64,000 bases of DNA. It comes from Dermanyssus gallinae. Its lineage: Eukaryota; Arthropoda; Arachnida; Mesostigmata; Dermanyssidae. Below the pieces are notes generated by a model. It made no database searches. It saw nothing but the letters and a program-made list of their open reading frames with translations, and was not told where the DNA came from. Below, piece after piece: positions 11,277 through 21,164 of the stretch (within the stretch, counting starts at the first letter, position 1; every line of letters starts with the position of its first letter). The DNA lies in assembly GCA_003439945.1 (NCBI GenBank), contig QVRM01003921.1:25953-89952 (forward strand). The letters run 5' to 3'. The position numbers and the translations under genes are program-made.

Positions 11277-12459
11277 CTAGAAACGGGTTTTTCGTCCCTT
11301 CTTCTGAATTAAGTCGTAAACTCGGTCTTTCATGGAGTTAATGAGCTGTTGTAAGTACGAAAGTGGAATATTAGTCCATGCTTGCTGGACAGCTTCTTTG
11401 AGGTCCGACAAATGATTATATTGTCGACTATTTGCGTAAATCTGCTTTACCAAATGTCCCCAACGATTTTCAATAGGATTCAGGTCTGGACTTAATGCCG
11501 GCCAGTCAAAAAGTGGCACTCCTTGTTCTTGAAAAAAGGCTATAGTGCTAGCCGAGGTATGAAACGTGCGTTGTCTTGTTGAAAAACTGCGTCAGGACCC
11601 CCAATTCTTCTTAAGTGGGCTTCTAACTGGGAACCGACAATGCGCTGGTACATGTCAGAATTGTTTCGGCGCACAACCTCGACTAGATCAGACTTCCCAT
11701 TATATCCAAACGCGCCCCAATATTTCACAGAGCCACCACCGGCCACACGTTTCGAGAACCATTTAGGTTCCTTCCGTAAGTCGTGCCAATAGTACTGACA
11801 GCCGTCAGGGCCATCGAGATTAAATTTCTTTTCATCCGAGAAGACGATGTTTTTCCACTCGTTATCCCAAGTTTGGTATATATGCGAAAATTCACGCCGT
11901 GCGACAATGTGCTTCGGTTGCAGTCGCGGCATAAGCTTCCTTTTCGCGTATCGCACGTTTTTGTCAGAACTTAACACTCGGTACACTGTGGATCGGTGCA
12001 CTTTTTTTTTTGTTCTGGGAGGTTTCGGTAATGCATGATGCACATGCGCCACTAGCAGCCTGCGTGACTAGTGTGAGACTCGCAAACCCACTAAACCCGG
12101 ATTCCTCCCCACCCCCCCAGGCTCGGTATTACTTTGGCATTACATCGAAACCGTGGGAGAGGCGTCCCTGCCGTTGTGGATCGGTGCACTGGCAGTCCCA
12201 AAGTAGTCCTGATCCTGGAAGAAGACATTTGGTCATGAGTAGCCAACTGTATGATCCTTCGCCGATTTCGAATAGTCAAAACTGGCTTACGCCCACTGTT
12301 AGATCTGCACCTTTGGTTCACTCCAGGGTGTAAGAACCTGTTGATGGTGCTCTTATGCCGTCCTAATCTGGTTGCTATAGCAGTTACTGTATGACCGAGC
12401 TCAGCATATGCCTCAATTCTTGTCTTTTCGTTATCCGAAAGATCCTTTGTACGACCCAT
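11277..12459 (-). pseudogene. Tc1-like transposase (DD34E), split by a SINE and frameshifted
   Basis: The minus-strand ATG at 12459 begins MGRTKDLSDNEKTRI and an N-terminal helix-turn-helix (GRHKSTINRF). The frame runs to LPVHRST, where a SINE (12003-12174) is inserted. It resumes as VHRSTVYRVL, because the target site is duplicated. The catalytic residues are visible: Asp in IVFSDEKKF, Asp in VFQQDNA, Glu in SPDLNPIENRW. A one-base shift just after the second Asp (near 11540) separates the C-terminal frame 11519-11277. If the SINE and the single shift are discounted, the protein has the usual Tc1 length of about 340 residues. So this copy was probably active until fairly recently. Confidence 0.92.
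12003..12174 (-). mobile_element. SINE-3 insertion with 16-bp target duplication
   Basis: The 16-bp sequence TGTGGATCGGTGCACT occurs at 11987-12002 and 12175-12190. Between them lies about 172 bp ending (minus strand) in a run of about nine A. This is a textbook LINE-mobilised SINE insertion. Related copies are at 15015-15160 and 26793-26936. The 5' half lacks an obvious tRNA A/B box pair, so the source RNA is not identified. Confidence 0.88.
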
Positions 12460-13386
12460 GGTTTAAACATAAGATTCGTCGTTAGTTCGGAACAACGACG
12501 AAGCTGTAGAATATTTTGCAGCTATATAACGATTGATTTAGCTCGACAATATTCCTGACATTTGATCCCTGGGATCGAATATCAGCTGTAGTATCGACTA
12601 TCCTTTACAAACAAGAGCTGTGTTGTTAGCATGTTATTGTTGCTAATATTTTGCAACACTGTTTTTTTTCACACTTTTTTATTTTTTGTATGAACCGATT
12701 TTGAGATTGCAATGAAATCAACACTATACTCATGTTTCGTCATGCGCTTAAAATTTCAAGCCATTCAAATAAACCAAGCCGACATTATCGCAAAAAAAAA
12801 ACATGAGTTGCTAATTTTTTGCAACACACTTTATATAACCTAGAACCCAGAAATTATAGGCAACAATGATAGTTTAGAATTACTGCCGAAATATTTATTT
12901 CGAAGAAGTCTCTTATTGTGAGTAACGACTCCAATTGAGCTACAAGTATTGTGTTTACGGCGACTTTGGTCTGCCGATTTATTTTAAAAGCCAATAACTT
13001 AAAGACGAAAATGTAACGCATATACATGTGATCTGACCTGCTACCACAAATTGTTCAAATCACTCGAACCAATAGCTTGAACTTAAGATCACTATCTACG
13101 CGCGTTATGTTAAATAGAAACAACTGCATATATATCTTTTGACTTATTGTAATGCACACGAGCCTAATTATACTTTCAATAATTATTCCGTTGTTAAAAA
13201 ACTCCACTACCAGAAAACAGAAGAGCAACGGCTTCTTAAAATTGCTTCAATAACTTTGGCTTGCGATACCTTTCGATTGGTATGACTAAAGCTGTTCAAT
13301 CTGTGAAGACGGACTGCTCTAGTGTCAGAAGCAGTAAGGTTGAAAGGATACGTCAACCAATGTTTATGGTGTAAATGACTTGGCGA

Positions 13387-13402
13387 GTGGCTATATATAT
13401 TT
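13387..13402 (+). promoter_or_regulatory. Possible TATA box conserved in both RU copies
   Basis: GGCTATATATATTTTA occurs here, and the equivalent is in the right copy (57277-57292, minus). It lies about 800 bp before the secreted-protein ATG, so it would imply a long 5' UTR or an upstream intron. TA-rich DNA is common in this window, so the call is weak. Confidence 0.15.
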
Positions 13403-14207
13403 TACGTAACTCTTAGATTGTGCACGCATAGGCAGCCTTGTCGAGCCGTCAGCTTGCCACGGCATTCGTTAGCAATTCGCTGTGATCGTGACGTCTAGCT
13501 TCACCCTTCCATAGCATGTTAGCCAGACAACACATTTGAAAACTCCACCTTAAAGTTGCTCTTTCTTTTTCGGTCGTTAAGCCTACGATGTATCTAAGCA
13601 TATGCGTAACCATGCGTAAGCTTATATATATATATATCTTTTTTTTTAATTAACACGTTTACTTACACAATATTGTAATTTGAATTGATGAATAAAACAG
13701 AAGGTCATATATATATATATATATATATATATACGAGAAATATAATAAGTTATGTGTTTCGAAACATTGTAGATTATATATATATATATATATATATCTA
13801 AACGCGCACGGTTTTTACGAAATGTATAATTTACGTTGGCATATATCTCATGCTGTTATTGTCTTCAGGCTTTATAGCAATCAAACGTGACGAACGCGTA
13901 ATTTTACACTATGAACACCAGGAATCGACTTAAAGAGCGAAGCTGCAGCACCTTACTGGCACTTCTCGAGGTTGTGGTATGAGGATTGGAGAAGGTTGCC
14001 GAGAGCAGAATAAGAAGATGAGTTCTCACCGCCCGACACTGTTTTTCAAGCAAAAACATAGTCAGTAACCAATAGTAGTGACGAATACCGCCGCAAAACC
14101 AGCAGACGTATCGAAATCAGCACCAAAATCCGGCAACAGCAACTACAACAACGTCAATTGAACCTGCTAATGTGTTATGTAAAGTATCACTGAACTCCCT
14201 GTTCGAG

Positions 14208-14627
14208 ATGTTTTGTGCCATCCCTATTCTCGTGTCTCTTCTGACGCTTGGACTTGCCCAATCGACAGAGGGGCAGCGCATGTTTAGAAGCAACGGCACA
14301 CATTATCCCATATGTGACCCTGGTTTTGGAATACCTAATAATATCTCAGGTGGCTTTTTCAAGGCCGACTGTACTTCCAAATTGACAAGAAACGTTGCCA
14401 AAAAAGCAGATATTGATCTACGCAAGGTTTACGGTGTTACCTATCAGATTGTGGCCGGACAAAGATGTGTGTTCTTTATGCAACGGAAACGCACATGTTT
14501 GGTGAAACCTGTTCTTAAAGAGCTAAACGGAAAAATTAGAGTCGAACGCGACAAGATTTGCCAAACCATGGGAGAATGCAGCAAAAAGGTGAAATGTGGG
14601 CGAGCTACCGGAATAGCATGGGCATGA
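14208..14627 (+). CDS. Small secreted cysteine-rich protein, cystatin-like motif (copy L)
   Basis: A 139-codon ATG frame. Residues 1-17 or 1-22 (MFCAIPILVSLLTLGLA) form a clear signal peptide. The mature part, about 117 residues, is basic and has seven cysteines (36, 55, 87, 97, 118, 124, 130) and two potential N-glycosylation sites (NGT at 29, NIS at 45). Residues 80-84 read QIVAG, matching the cystatin first-hairpin motif QxVxG, followed 13 residues on by a cysteine. A PW second hairpin is not evident, so cystatin membership is tentative. An open stretch without ATG precedes the start; a 10-nt insertion relative to the right copy breaks that stretch, so I use the ATG at 14208. AATAAA lies 37 nt after the stop. 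The gene sits alone in repeat unit RU. The paralogue at 56037-56456 has the same length with about 40 amino-acid differences and only about 5 silent ones. An intronless gene is assumed; an upstream coding exon cannot be excluded. Confidence 0.75.
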   Translation: MFCAIPILVSLLTLGLAQSTEGQRMFRSNGTHYPICDPGFGIPNNISGGFFKADCTSKLTRNVAKKADIDLRKVYGVTYQIVAGQRCVFFMQRKRTCLVKPVLKELNGKIRVERDKICQTMGECSKKVKCGRATGIAWA

Positions 14628-14663
14628 GACAACGCCTGTTAGTACATTGTCAATGCAGACATT

Positions 14664-14669
14664 AATAAA
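14664..14669 (+). terminator. Polyadenylation signal AATAAA of secreted-protein gene L
   Basis: AATAAA 37 nt downstream of the stop, conserved at the same distance in the right copy (55995-56000, minus). Confidence 0.55.
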
Positions 14670-15014
14670 TTCGCAAACTAAAGCCATCAAAGCGATCAAA
14701 ATGATGAACGCACATCGTTAGCGTGTTCTGTCTAATCTTTCTCTAATCTGCGTTATTAACGTACGCTATGAGCAACTTTTCCTTGTTTACGACGTTTTTT
14801 GGGCATTTATGCATGTTCAGACATAAGTAAATGGACTGTTCTTCCAGCTTTAAAAGGTTTTGCAGACCTACCCTACGTCGACCTCCATTTTCTGTTGTAT
14901 ATCCAGTCAGACAAATTGAATTGCATTGAATACGTTGCACAACCTTCAATCGACTGGCGTCAGTATCTTAATTGTAAGAACGTTGAGTGTTGTGGCGACA
15001 AGCTGACCTAAACA

Positions 15015-15160
15015 CACTGAAGTAATACCACAAGTATCCCGGTCATGTAGGTTAAGGGGTCACCAGGTTTTTAGTGGGTTTGAGAGTCCCACACTACCCA
15101 GACCAAAGGGTGTGCGTTATGCATTTTTGTTCCTGGCCCCTGTAAAAAAAAAAAAAAAAA
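15015..15160 (+). mobile_element. SINE-3 copy with 14-bp target duplication and poly(A)
   Basis: AGCTGACCTAAACA at 15001-15014 is repeated at 15161-15174. The insert ends in about 18 A (15143-15160). Its body (TTAGTGGGTTTGAGAGTCCC) aligns with the SINE in the Tc1-like element and with 26793-26936. It is absent from the right RU copy, so it inserted after the duplication. Confidence 0.88.
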
Positions 15161-16235
15161 AGCTGACCTAAACAGCACCTACGTCACCTAGACTCATTGG
15201 ACTCAGAAAAGACATCTTGAAGTCAGCGGTATTTACGCAGCTTGGATGCTACATCGTTACATTTGTTACTCAGCAACTTTTGTTAAACCTACAGCAGTAA
15301 ATAGTAATTGCGGAAATCTCGTAGGTGACCTTCCTACAACGTTATAGAGAACATGGCCGATCAGTACTAATTACAAATTAGCAAGTATCCCGTGTGAGTT
15401 AGTTTTCTTCCGAGCTCAAGGGCAAGATTCACTGGTGCATCATTTAGCAATCCAAATACGCGCTTGATGAATTTGCATTTTACTCTGCATGTAGTATTAT
15501 AGAGTTAGCGTTAGATTTTTAGCTTCTGAACCCCCTTGTTCACCGTTCTTGCCACTGCTAAATGAAACTATAGGGTAGTTTTGAAACAATAGGGTAATTT
15601 TATTGTAATAATAAAAGTAAAAAAAAGTACACAAATGGAATAAACGGTAAATAAAAAAAGTAATAAAGGTATAGGGTATTTTTCAGTTATGTAAAGTAGT
15701 CCACATATTCTAAACAATTTATTTTAGCAATTGTATTGGAACTACAGTCTGTTGTATACGTTTATTTCTGGTTATCGCAATGACTAAAACGCGTAATTTT
15801 TATTAGCTTGCTCTATTGACACCATTTTGCAGCCGCGGTGAGGTACATATCTAAATTGTCTCAAGTCCCTTCACAAAAAACGCGCACATTGTTTTTCTCG
15901 GATTTTCGGCGAATTGGACAGGCTAATGCGTGGACTGTTTATTACGCCATTTTTACGCCAAGTATCAAGAAGTTGTTTTGATAACAGCAGCACCCCTGCC
16001 ATGCAAAAATAACAAAATTAAACGACTTTTTATGTTAATGCGTGGACTTGTTAAATCTTCTTGCGCGATACCGGTCGTTTGTGTATTAAAGAGGTCAAAT
16101 ATTTCTCTCTGTTGTTGTTCGTAAGGGATTTAACAGCTTCTTCTATAGATCCCTCAGGAAGACAAACACTTGCCAAATCAATATCTCATAAACACTTCTG
16201 ATTAATGATATAATGTATATATATGTATATATATA

Positions 16236-17273
16236 CAGTTGCGTCTACTCACCGTTCGGTTGGCACACTGTATAAGCAGGCTCCGTGTGGTTTCGGCGTT
16301 TTTAGGCCGTTCTTAGCCTGTCTGAGCCTCTGCTTAGGTGTGGTGGAGCTTAACTGAAAGCTTAACGGAAACTGCTTAGGTGTGTCCTGTTGTATTTCGT
16401 TTCGATCGTTTGTGCCATTTTGGAGTTGGTGTAACCCTGGATTGGCTGTATTGTTCTACTTGGCTGTATCGACGCGCGTTACCAAATGAGTGCTGTTCGG
16501 TCCTGCTTGTTTGAGCGTGATTCGTGCGACAGCTGTGAAAAACTGCGCCTTACCAACGTCGTAGTAACGTGCGGTGGTAGCTTGGTTACGTGCCCTAAAG
16601 ACGGCGGATTGTAAATGCACGTAGCATTCGTCGTGCGTCGCCACTTCGAATTGTGGTATGGCTAAGGCATGGTAATCAACAAAACTTTAATAGAGCAAAG
16701 GGGAAAAGCAGCCCTCTCCACAAGGCTGAAGGCCGGTGCAAACCAGCGGGTGAAGAGCAGTAGACGTGCGGTAACTATTCGTGAAGGAGATGGTGATTCG
16801 GCACCTACCGCAGATGTGGCATCATAGGGGATTATAGCGACATCAACCGCAGCGGCCGCCACGAATAAGGCTGGTACATGCAACGCGACGTTCAAGGCTG
16901 TTGAATCAGCGTCAGCTCCGGCATCTACTACAATGTAGACAACAGACAGCACCACAAATTGCACGGTGACAAGTGTATGCGGATCGGGTGCGCCGACTGA
17001 AGGGGTTTCTAGTGGCGCAAACGTTGCTGATCAATTAGATAACTTATCGAGTGGTTGGAATCTGGTTGTGAATAAGCACGCAGCTAAGCGTATAGATAAG
17101 ATACGAAACCAAAATCAGGCTATACGGGAGGGCGTAATCAAGTGCTCTAAGAGAATGTTTCGAGTCGTGCCGGTCGGAGAGCTTGATTAACGGGGAGTCG
17201 ACCACTTCAGACATTCTAGAAGCTTTTCGAGTCGCCGGCGTTGTCTTAGCCAAAAGGGAGGTGATCGAGCGAA
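16236..17273 (+). mobile_element. LINE H, 5' end fragment (left copy)
   Basis: From the TA tract at 16236 the sequence matches the minus strand of 49660 down to about 48760: a shared 5' UTR (GTTCGGTTGGCACAC) and the first part of ORF1. About 130 bp of 5' UTR (roughly 16310-16455) is present here and missing in the right copy. The fragment ends at about 17273, where LINE A sequence begins. Both 5' ends sit against (TA)n. Confidence 0.85.
16669..17273 (+). pseudogene. LINE H ORF1 N-terminus with an in-frame TAG
   Basis: ATG at 16669 starts MVINKTL and reads through a basic Ala/Ser-rich segment to a TAG at codon 53 (16825-16827). The same frame then continues for over 100 codons with a second TAG (ACAATG-TAG, private to this copy) into VVNKHAAKRIDKIRNQNQAI. 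A 5-bp deletion near 17170 shifts the frame relative to the right copy. LINE ORF1 proteins bind RNA; the CCHC knuckles of this one are seen only in the right copy (48655-48419). The TAG at codon 53 is shared by both copies. Confidence 0.75.
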
Positions 17274-17637
17274 GATTTTTTTGCTGAAGACCGCCTTGAA
17301 GCAAACGTAAGGGGCGAGAACACCTTGCAGCTAAGTCAAAACGTAGGGACCGCCAAGGAGACCCTTTCAGTTGCCTGGCATTCTCCTTGCTCATCGCAGA
17401 CCTAGCTCGCCATGTGCGGGAGGAGTTTAGAAACGCCGTCGTTGTCATGTATGCGAATGACATAGTAGTGGCCCACCGGGACCGCGGTGGTATTCGTCAA
17501 ATTGTCGGCGACGTAGAAAGTTACCCTCACCGTAAAGGCCTTCAAATAAATGCGCAGAAGACGAAAGCCATGAAGTTTCGCCATGGGGGTCGATTGGCTG
17601 CAGAAGACGTAATACACTGTTGTGTTGAGATCTCGTT

Positions 17638-18516
17638 AAGGTGTTATTATACGCAGACGATTTAGCTATATATGGAAGTAGCCGTTTCCAGGTCCAACAG
17701 GCGCTGGCCAGGCTCAACACAGCCGTTACAGAGTTGGGGTTAACAATTAATCTTTGTAAGACGGAGGCACTAAAGTTCCGTAGAGGGGGCAGAGTCGCGT
17801 GTGACGACTCTCTTCATATCGGTAGCTTTTCTCTCGCCTACGTCAATAAGTTCCCTTATCTGGGACTAATCATGCCGTCAAATGGGGTAGGGTTCTCGGC
17901 GCATGTTATGGGGAGATGCAGGAAAGCCCTTATAGCGGCATCTTCCATCAGGAGCCCGCACCGCCTGTCCCTCGTCACAGCCATTCGCCTCTTCGACCTG
18001 AAGATCGCCCCCGTGGCTTCATATGGAGTGGGGTTAATATGGGCGCACCTGACTCCCAGAAACCTCGACCAGCTGAATCAGATAAAAGCAGCTTTCCTGA
18101 AACGGACTCTGGGACTTCATACGTCAACGCGCAACCGCCTCGTCTTCTTATTAGCAGACTGTCCACTTTTTATAGAAGACCTAACGCGCCGTTATAACCT
18201 CCCGCAAACCACAGCCTTCATCGACTGCATTAGAAAATGGGAGGCGAAATTTTCTGAGCTCGACCCGGAATTTTTCAGTACCGGAGCGATGAGAAATGCG
18301 GAGTGGAAGGGGCCTGAGCGTAGCAACAGGCACGTGATAACACGATTTGCAGTACACGGCTTTCATCACATTTTATGTCAACGTGCTGAATTCCATGAAC
18401 CATGTGAGACTTGTGTATGCCGCCGCTGCGGTGAACACTGCCGAAGATACCATGCCGCAAAATGCTATCTTGTGCAATCTTTAAATGAATTAGCCCGTCA
18501 TTGTGGGGCCTTGTAG
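17638..18516 (+). pseudogene. LINE B reverse transcriptase C-terminal half, open for ~290 codons
   Basis: The frame reads VLLYADDLAIYGSS (RT catalytic YADD), then LTINLCKTEALKFRRGGRV and FPYLGLIMP. An RT thumb and connection follow (FDLKIAPVASYGVGLIW, LNQIKAAFLKRTLGL, CPLFIEDLTRRY). It ends with a Cys/His cluster (CVCRRCGEHCRRYHAAKC), a common terminal zinc motif in APE-type LINEs, and a stop at 18516. It has no internal stops, so insertion is fairly recent. It lacks the N-terminal RT and endonuclease and so is non-functional. There is no ATG at its start. Confidence 0.9.
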
Positions 18517-18569
18517 CTTATATATTGTATATATATGTATGCGTATGTATATGTTTATATATGTGTGTA

Positions 18570-18620
<51 letters not shown>

Positions 18621-18640
18621 ATGTGTATGTATCCATACAT
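18515..18640. repeat. TA/TG-rich microsatellite in LINE B 3' UTR
   Basis: Alternating TATATG and (TA)n units, including a pure TA run of about 40 bp (18573-18616). It is part of the LINE B insert. Confidence 0.85.
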
Positions 18641-19184
18641 AGGCAGATCACCCGGTGATAGTCTTGACTCACTGCTCTTATAGTTGTTAAAGAGATGTAT
18701 TTGTGATTATAATCGCTACTCAACCTGAGTGAATAAATATGAAATGTAATACACTGTTGTGCCCAACCGCTGAAGTTTGTCAACTCTTTCCCGTATTTGG
18801 GTCTGAGACTACACTATACACGGCTTTTACCCAGCACATCGGCGACAGGTGTCGAGTGGCTATTGCCTCCATTCACACAGAGGTTAGAGACCCTCGACGA
18901 CTGTCTTGGAGTGCGGCCATGCGTATTTTTGAGCTTAAAATTCTGCCAATGTTGAGCTACAGCCTTGGCAGGGTGTGGGGCCATCTTTCAGTGGCAAATT
19001 TTGCGTAGCTAGAAAGATGCTTCACAATATATATGAAGCGGGTCCTAGCGCGGACGGCAAGAAGCCGCTTGCCGGTTCTGCTCGCAGATATGCGGTAAAT
19101 ACCCTGCCGCGAGCTGCCAGACGCATCGGCGGTCTTTGCACTTTTAATTTTTTTTTAATTTAACACGAAATTAACAATATGTAT

Positions 19185-19625
19185 AAATTTGTCTAGCGTC
19201 TTTGAAAAGTTACTATGCTGCTTCCATTATCTGTAGGTAGATACATTTTGACATCATCAGCATAATTTTTTACATGACCGACTTAAGGTATTACATGCTT
19301 TAATGAGTCGGTGTACATCATTTATTTATTGCACAGTATATAAGGTATGAAAATTTATGAATCGGTATACAGTGTATAACGAGTCGGTATACAGTATATA
19401 TGTACAATAGAGGGCCGAGAATGGTACCCTGCAGACAGCCCGAGGTAACCTGAGCCGTAGATGACAGACAGTCGTTGACTCTGATCCTAAAGAGTCTATC
19501 ACTTAAGAGCCTTAATTCAATTACTATTCGACTACCCACTTCATATTGCGAAATTACATTCAGTAGCTTAGAGTGCGTGGTACTCTCAGAAGCAGATTTA
19601 AAATCGAAATACACGCAGTCAAACG
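19185..19625 (-). pseudogene. CR1/Jockey-like LINE E reverse transcriptase fragment
   Basis: Reading the minus strand from 19625: VYFDFKSASESTTHSKLL, then VNDCLSSTAQVTSGCLQG followed by TILGPLL. These are RT block A with its F/YxDF Asp and block B (xxGxxQGxxLGPLL). After a gap and a shift, KNYADDVKMYLPTDN follows near 19270, the YADD block. The sequence stops around 19185. Frame breaks and truncation make it a relic. The host is unclear; similar fragments are at 24775-25265 and 40560-41340. Confidence 0.75.
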
Positions 19626-19768
19626 GTCTTCCATCATTTCTGAAGAGGGCTTAATCATTTTACGTCTCAAGTAACTGTAGGGGAGCAGAATAAGCAGGAC
19701 GATGTGCGAATTGTTCCCTCGAAATTAGACCTTGTCCATTTGCGTTCCTCTAGATCTCCTCTGCTAAG

Positions 19769-19939
19769 TCGAGCCCGGTGGCGAGGTGGCATGCGTCTGC
19801 GCCTCGTGACCGGAGGAGACACATAGGTGCGCGGGTTCGAGCCCCACCGTTGCACATTTGTATTTATGGGGGTCCGTCTGCAAAGCAATGCGCAAAGCAG
19901 TCCCATGGACGTTAAATCTTGGCTGAGAGAAGGATTTTT
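19769..19939 (+). mobile_element. SINE-2, tRNA-derived, perfect 18-bp target duplication
   Basis: TAGATCTCCTCTGCTAAG flanks the element at 19751-19768 and 19940-19957. It has a pol III A box TGGCGAGGTGGC (19779-19790) and a B box GGTTCGAGCCC (19834-19844). A conserved body containing GACGTTAAATCTTGGCTGAG and a short T-rich end follow. Other copies are at 55386-55567 and 63829-63901. The intact duplication implies a young insertion. Confidence 0.92.
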
Positions 19940-20029
19940 TAGATCTCCTCTGCTAAGACTTTCTCAAAGAGTAAATTATTTCTTCCAAGAAACACGTTTG
20001 GATTATGTAAGGCACGCTCAACTGAACTG

Positions 20030-20126
20030 CTCATATTTATCAGGTGATCGTGGACTCTTACCAAAACAACCAACTCGATGCTTTTTGGACATTTATGCCG
20101 CTTTCAACTGCCTAACCGAGTTTTAA
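20030..20126 (+). pseudogene. Short LINE RT fragment (CFLDIYAAFN)
   Basis: The translation CFLDIYAAFNCL resembles the RT block A FLDVTAAFNCV of LINE H2 (about 59945). It is only about 30 codons and has no other blocks, so it is a tentative relic. Confidence 0.3.
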
Positions 20127-20233
20127 TAGAAGATACCTTGCATGCCGTTACGACGAAAATATGATGTCAGGAAGATGGCCGTCTCGGGACTTTTCGGTAT
20201 TGTCTATACGAGGTATATGTATATATATACGAA

Positions 20234-20330
20234 GTGTTCAAAAACAAGTAATTCATACTACAGAGGGTTGTAGAACTCGTAAGCGTAAGCTTTTTATATT
20301 TCCGATGGAATGAAAGGAAACGTGTCTTGG
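20234..20330 (+). repeat. Possible diverged end of a fold-back-type DNA element
   Basis: After TATAC at 20230, the sequence shares spaced similarity with the arm of the fold-back element at 39369 (TTGTAGAACTCGT versus TTGTAGAGTTCGT, then T-rich and CGATGGAAT versus CAATGGAA). No second end was found. It could be a lone terminus. Confidence 0.25.
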
Positions 20331-20399
20331 CTGAAAGTTGACAGGGAGATCGAACAAGTTATTCGTTAGAGAAACCGAACAGACCGATTATGGGGGAAT

Positions 20400-21160
20400 A
20401 CAATAGTGTGCAGCACCTTCTGGCTTTATTTATACCCCAAAGGAACTAATAATATAATAATTTGTTTTTATTATTATTACGCAATAACAGACACCTAAGA
20501 AGAACCCTATTAGAACTGTTAGTGGACATTCTCAAATGCGGTAAGGCTAACTCAGAACGTTTCCTTCGAGGATCGATTGATTGACTGGCCCAGTACTTGC
20601 CGCCCGCAATCGCCAGGCATATCGCATGCAACGGTTGTTCAAGCGGCTATTTTTGTGCCGTTACTTTAGCGTTTGTCGCACGGTCCTGACCAGCTGCCGC
20701 GCCCAAACAAATAATATATTGTTTACAAACAATCTATTGGTTGCTTACGAGCAGACGCAGGCCGGCCTGTATTTTGCGTTCGATATAATAATAACGAGGA
20801 TGGTTGCAGCGCCGACGCCAATGGTGAAGTTCGTAGGTATAGTGGAGGCCGTGATGACGGCTATGAGTAATAGTTAACTGAGGTGAATGATGATGATGAA
20901 AGTGCACTATTGATTATAACTATAATAATTCTCCAAACAATTAAACAACCCCTATCCGTTACAGTACAATTTCACGTCAGGAGAAGCAATTAATCACCGA
21001 ATAAACCACGTTTTTCGGATTGTTACGGGAACATGTCCACAGGGCAGCTTAAACAGCTGACACTCACAGCCTTTTATAGGTGGCGCAACTTTTCAAGAGC
21101 CTAAAGAAAAAGCATAGAATTTCTCAAGTCAACAAAAATACACCACCCGCCTCGACAAGG
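20400..21160. other. No recognised gene
   Basis: AT-rich sequence with short TTA/ATT runs (20447-20480). Overlapping open frames at 20446-20631 and 20581-20877 carry no motif I recognise. Confidence 0.4.
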
Positions 21161-21164
21161 TAAT

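Larger units (their letters stand above)
11011..12831 (-). mobile_element. Tc1-like DNA transposon with ~200-bp terminal inverted repeats
   Basis: The ends start AAGTGTGTTGCAAAAAATTA at 11011 and finish in the reverse complement at 12831, with TA on both sides. The terminal inverted repeats extend about 200 bp (11011-11210 and 12636-12831). The transposase lies on the minus strand. Without the SINE insertion (172 bp plus a 16-bp duplication) the element is about 1.63 kb, normal for Tc1. The insertion site is inside a (TA)n array. Confidence 0.93.
12842..16225 (+). repeat. Repeat unit RU, left main copy (inverted partner at 54290-57960)
   Basis: About 3.2 kb of this segment aligns with the minus strand of 54290-57870 at high identity, roughly 90 percent by eye in non-coding parts. 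It carries the secreted-protein gene at 14208-14627. Differences include a SINE at 15015-15160 present only here, an extra segment of about 470 bp near 55330-55800 present only on the right, and (TA)n length changes. The copy ends at 16215-16236 in a TA tract, where a LINE H 5' end is inserted. Because each copy has private insertions, this is a real duplication and not an assembly echo. Confidence 0.85.
17625..18744 (+). mobile_element. LINE B copy 1, 5'-truncated, 1,120 bp, 16-bp target duplication
   Basis: GTAATACACTGTTGTG occurs at 17609-17624 and 18745-18760, bracketing the element exactly. It starts inside the RT domain just before YADD and has a 3' UTR with a TA/TG-rich microsatellite (18515-18640). 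It ends GAATAAATATGAAA. This is a 5'-truncated insertion by target-primed reverse transcription into an older LINE A. Confidence 0.9.
17275..19165 (+). mobile_element. LINE A copy 2, interrupted by LINE B
   Basis: The parts 17323-17624 and 18745-19165 align continuously with 8130-8480 and 38940-39060 (LINE A copies 1 and 3). Together they encode a YANDIVV block (YADD degenerated), then KTKAMKFRHGGRLAAEDV and FPYLGLRLH-like sequence, and an RT thumb with stops. LINE B (17625-18744) is inserted between them with a 16-bp duplication. The element ends in an A/T-rich tail at 19145-19165. Confidence 0.8.

Noticed and set aside
14799..15011. Second gene after the secreted protein in the left RU
   Set aside because: The frame is not conserved in the right RU, where deletions and insertions interrupt it.
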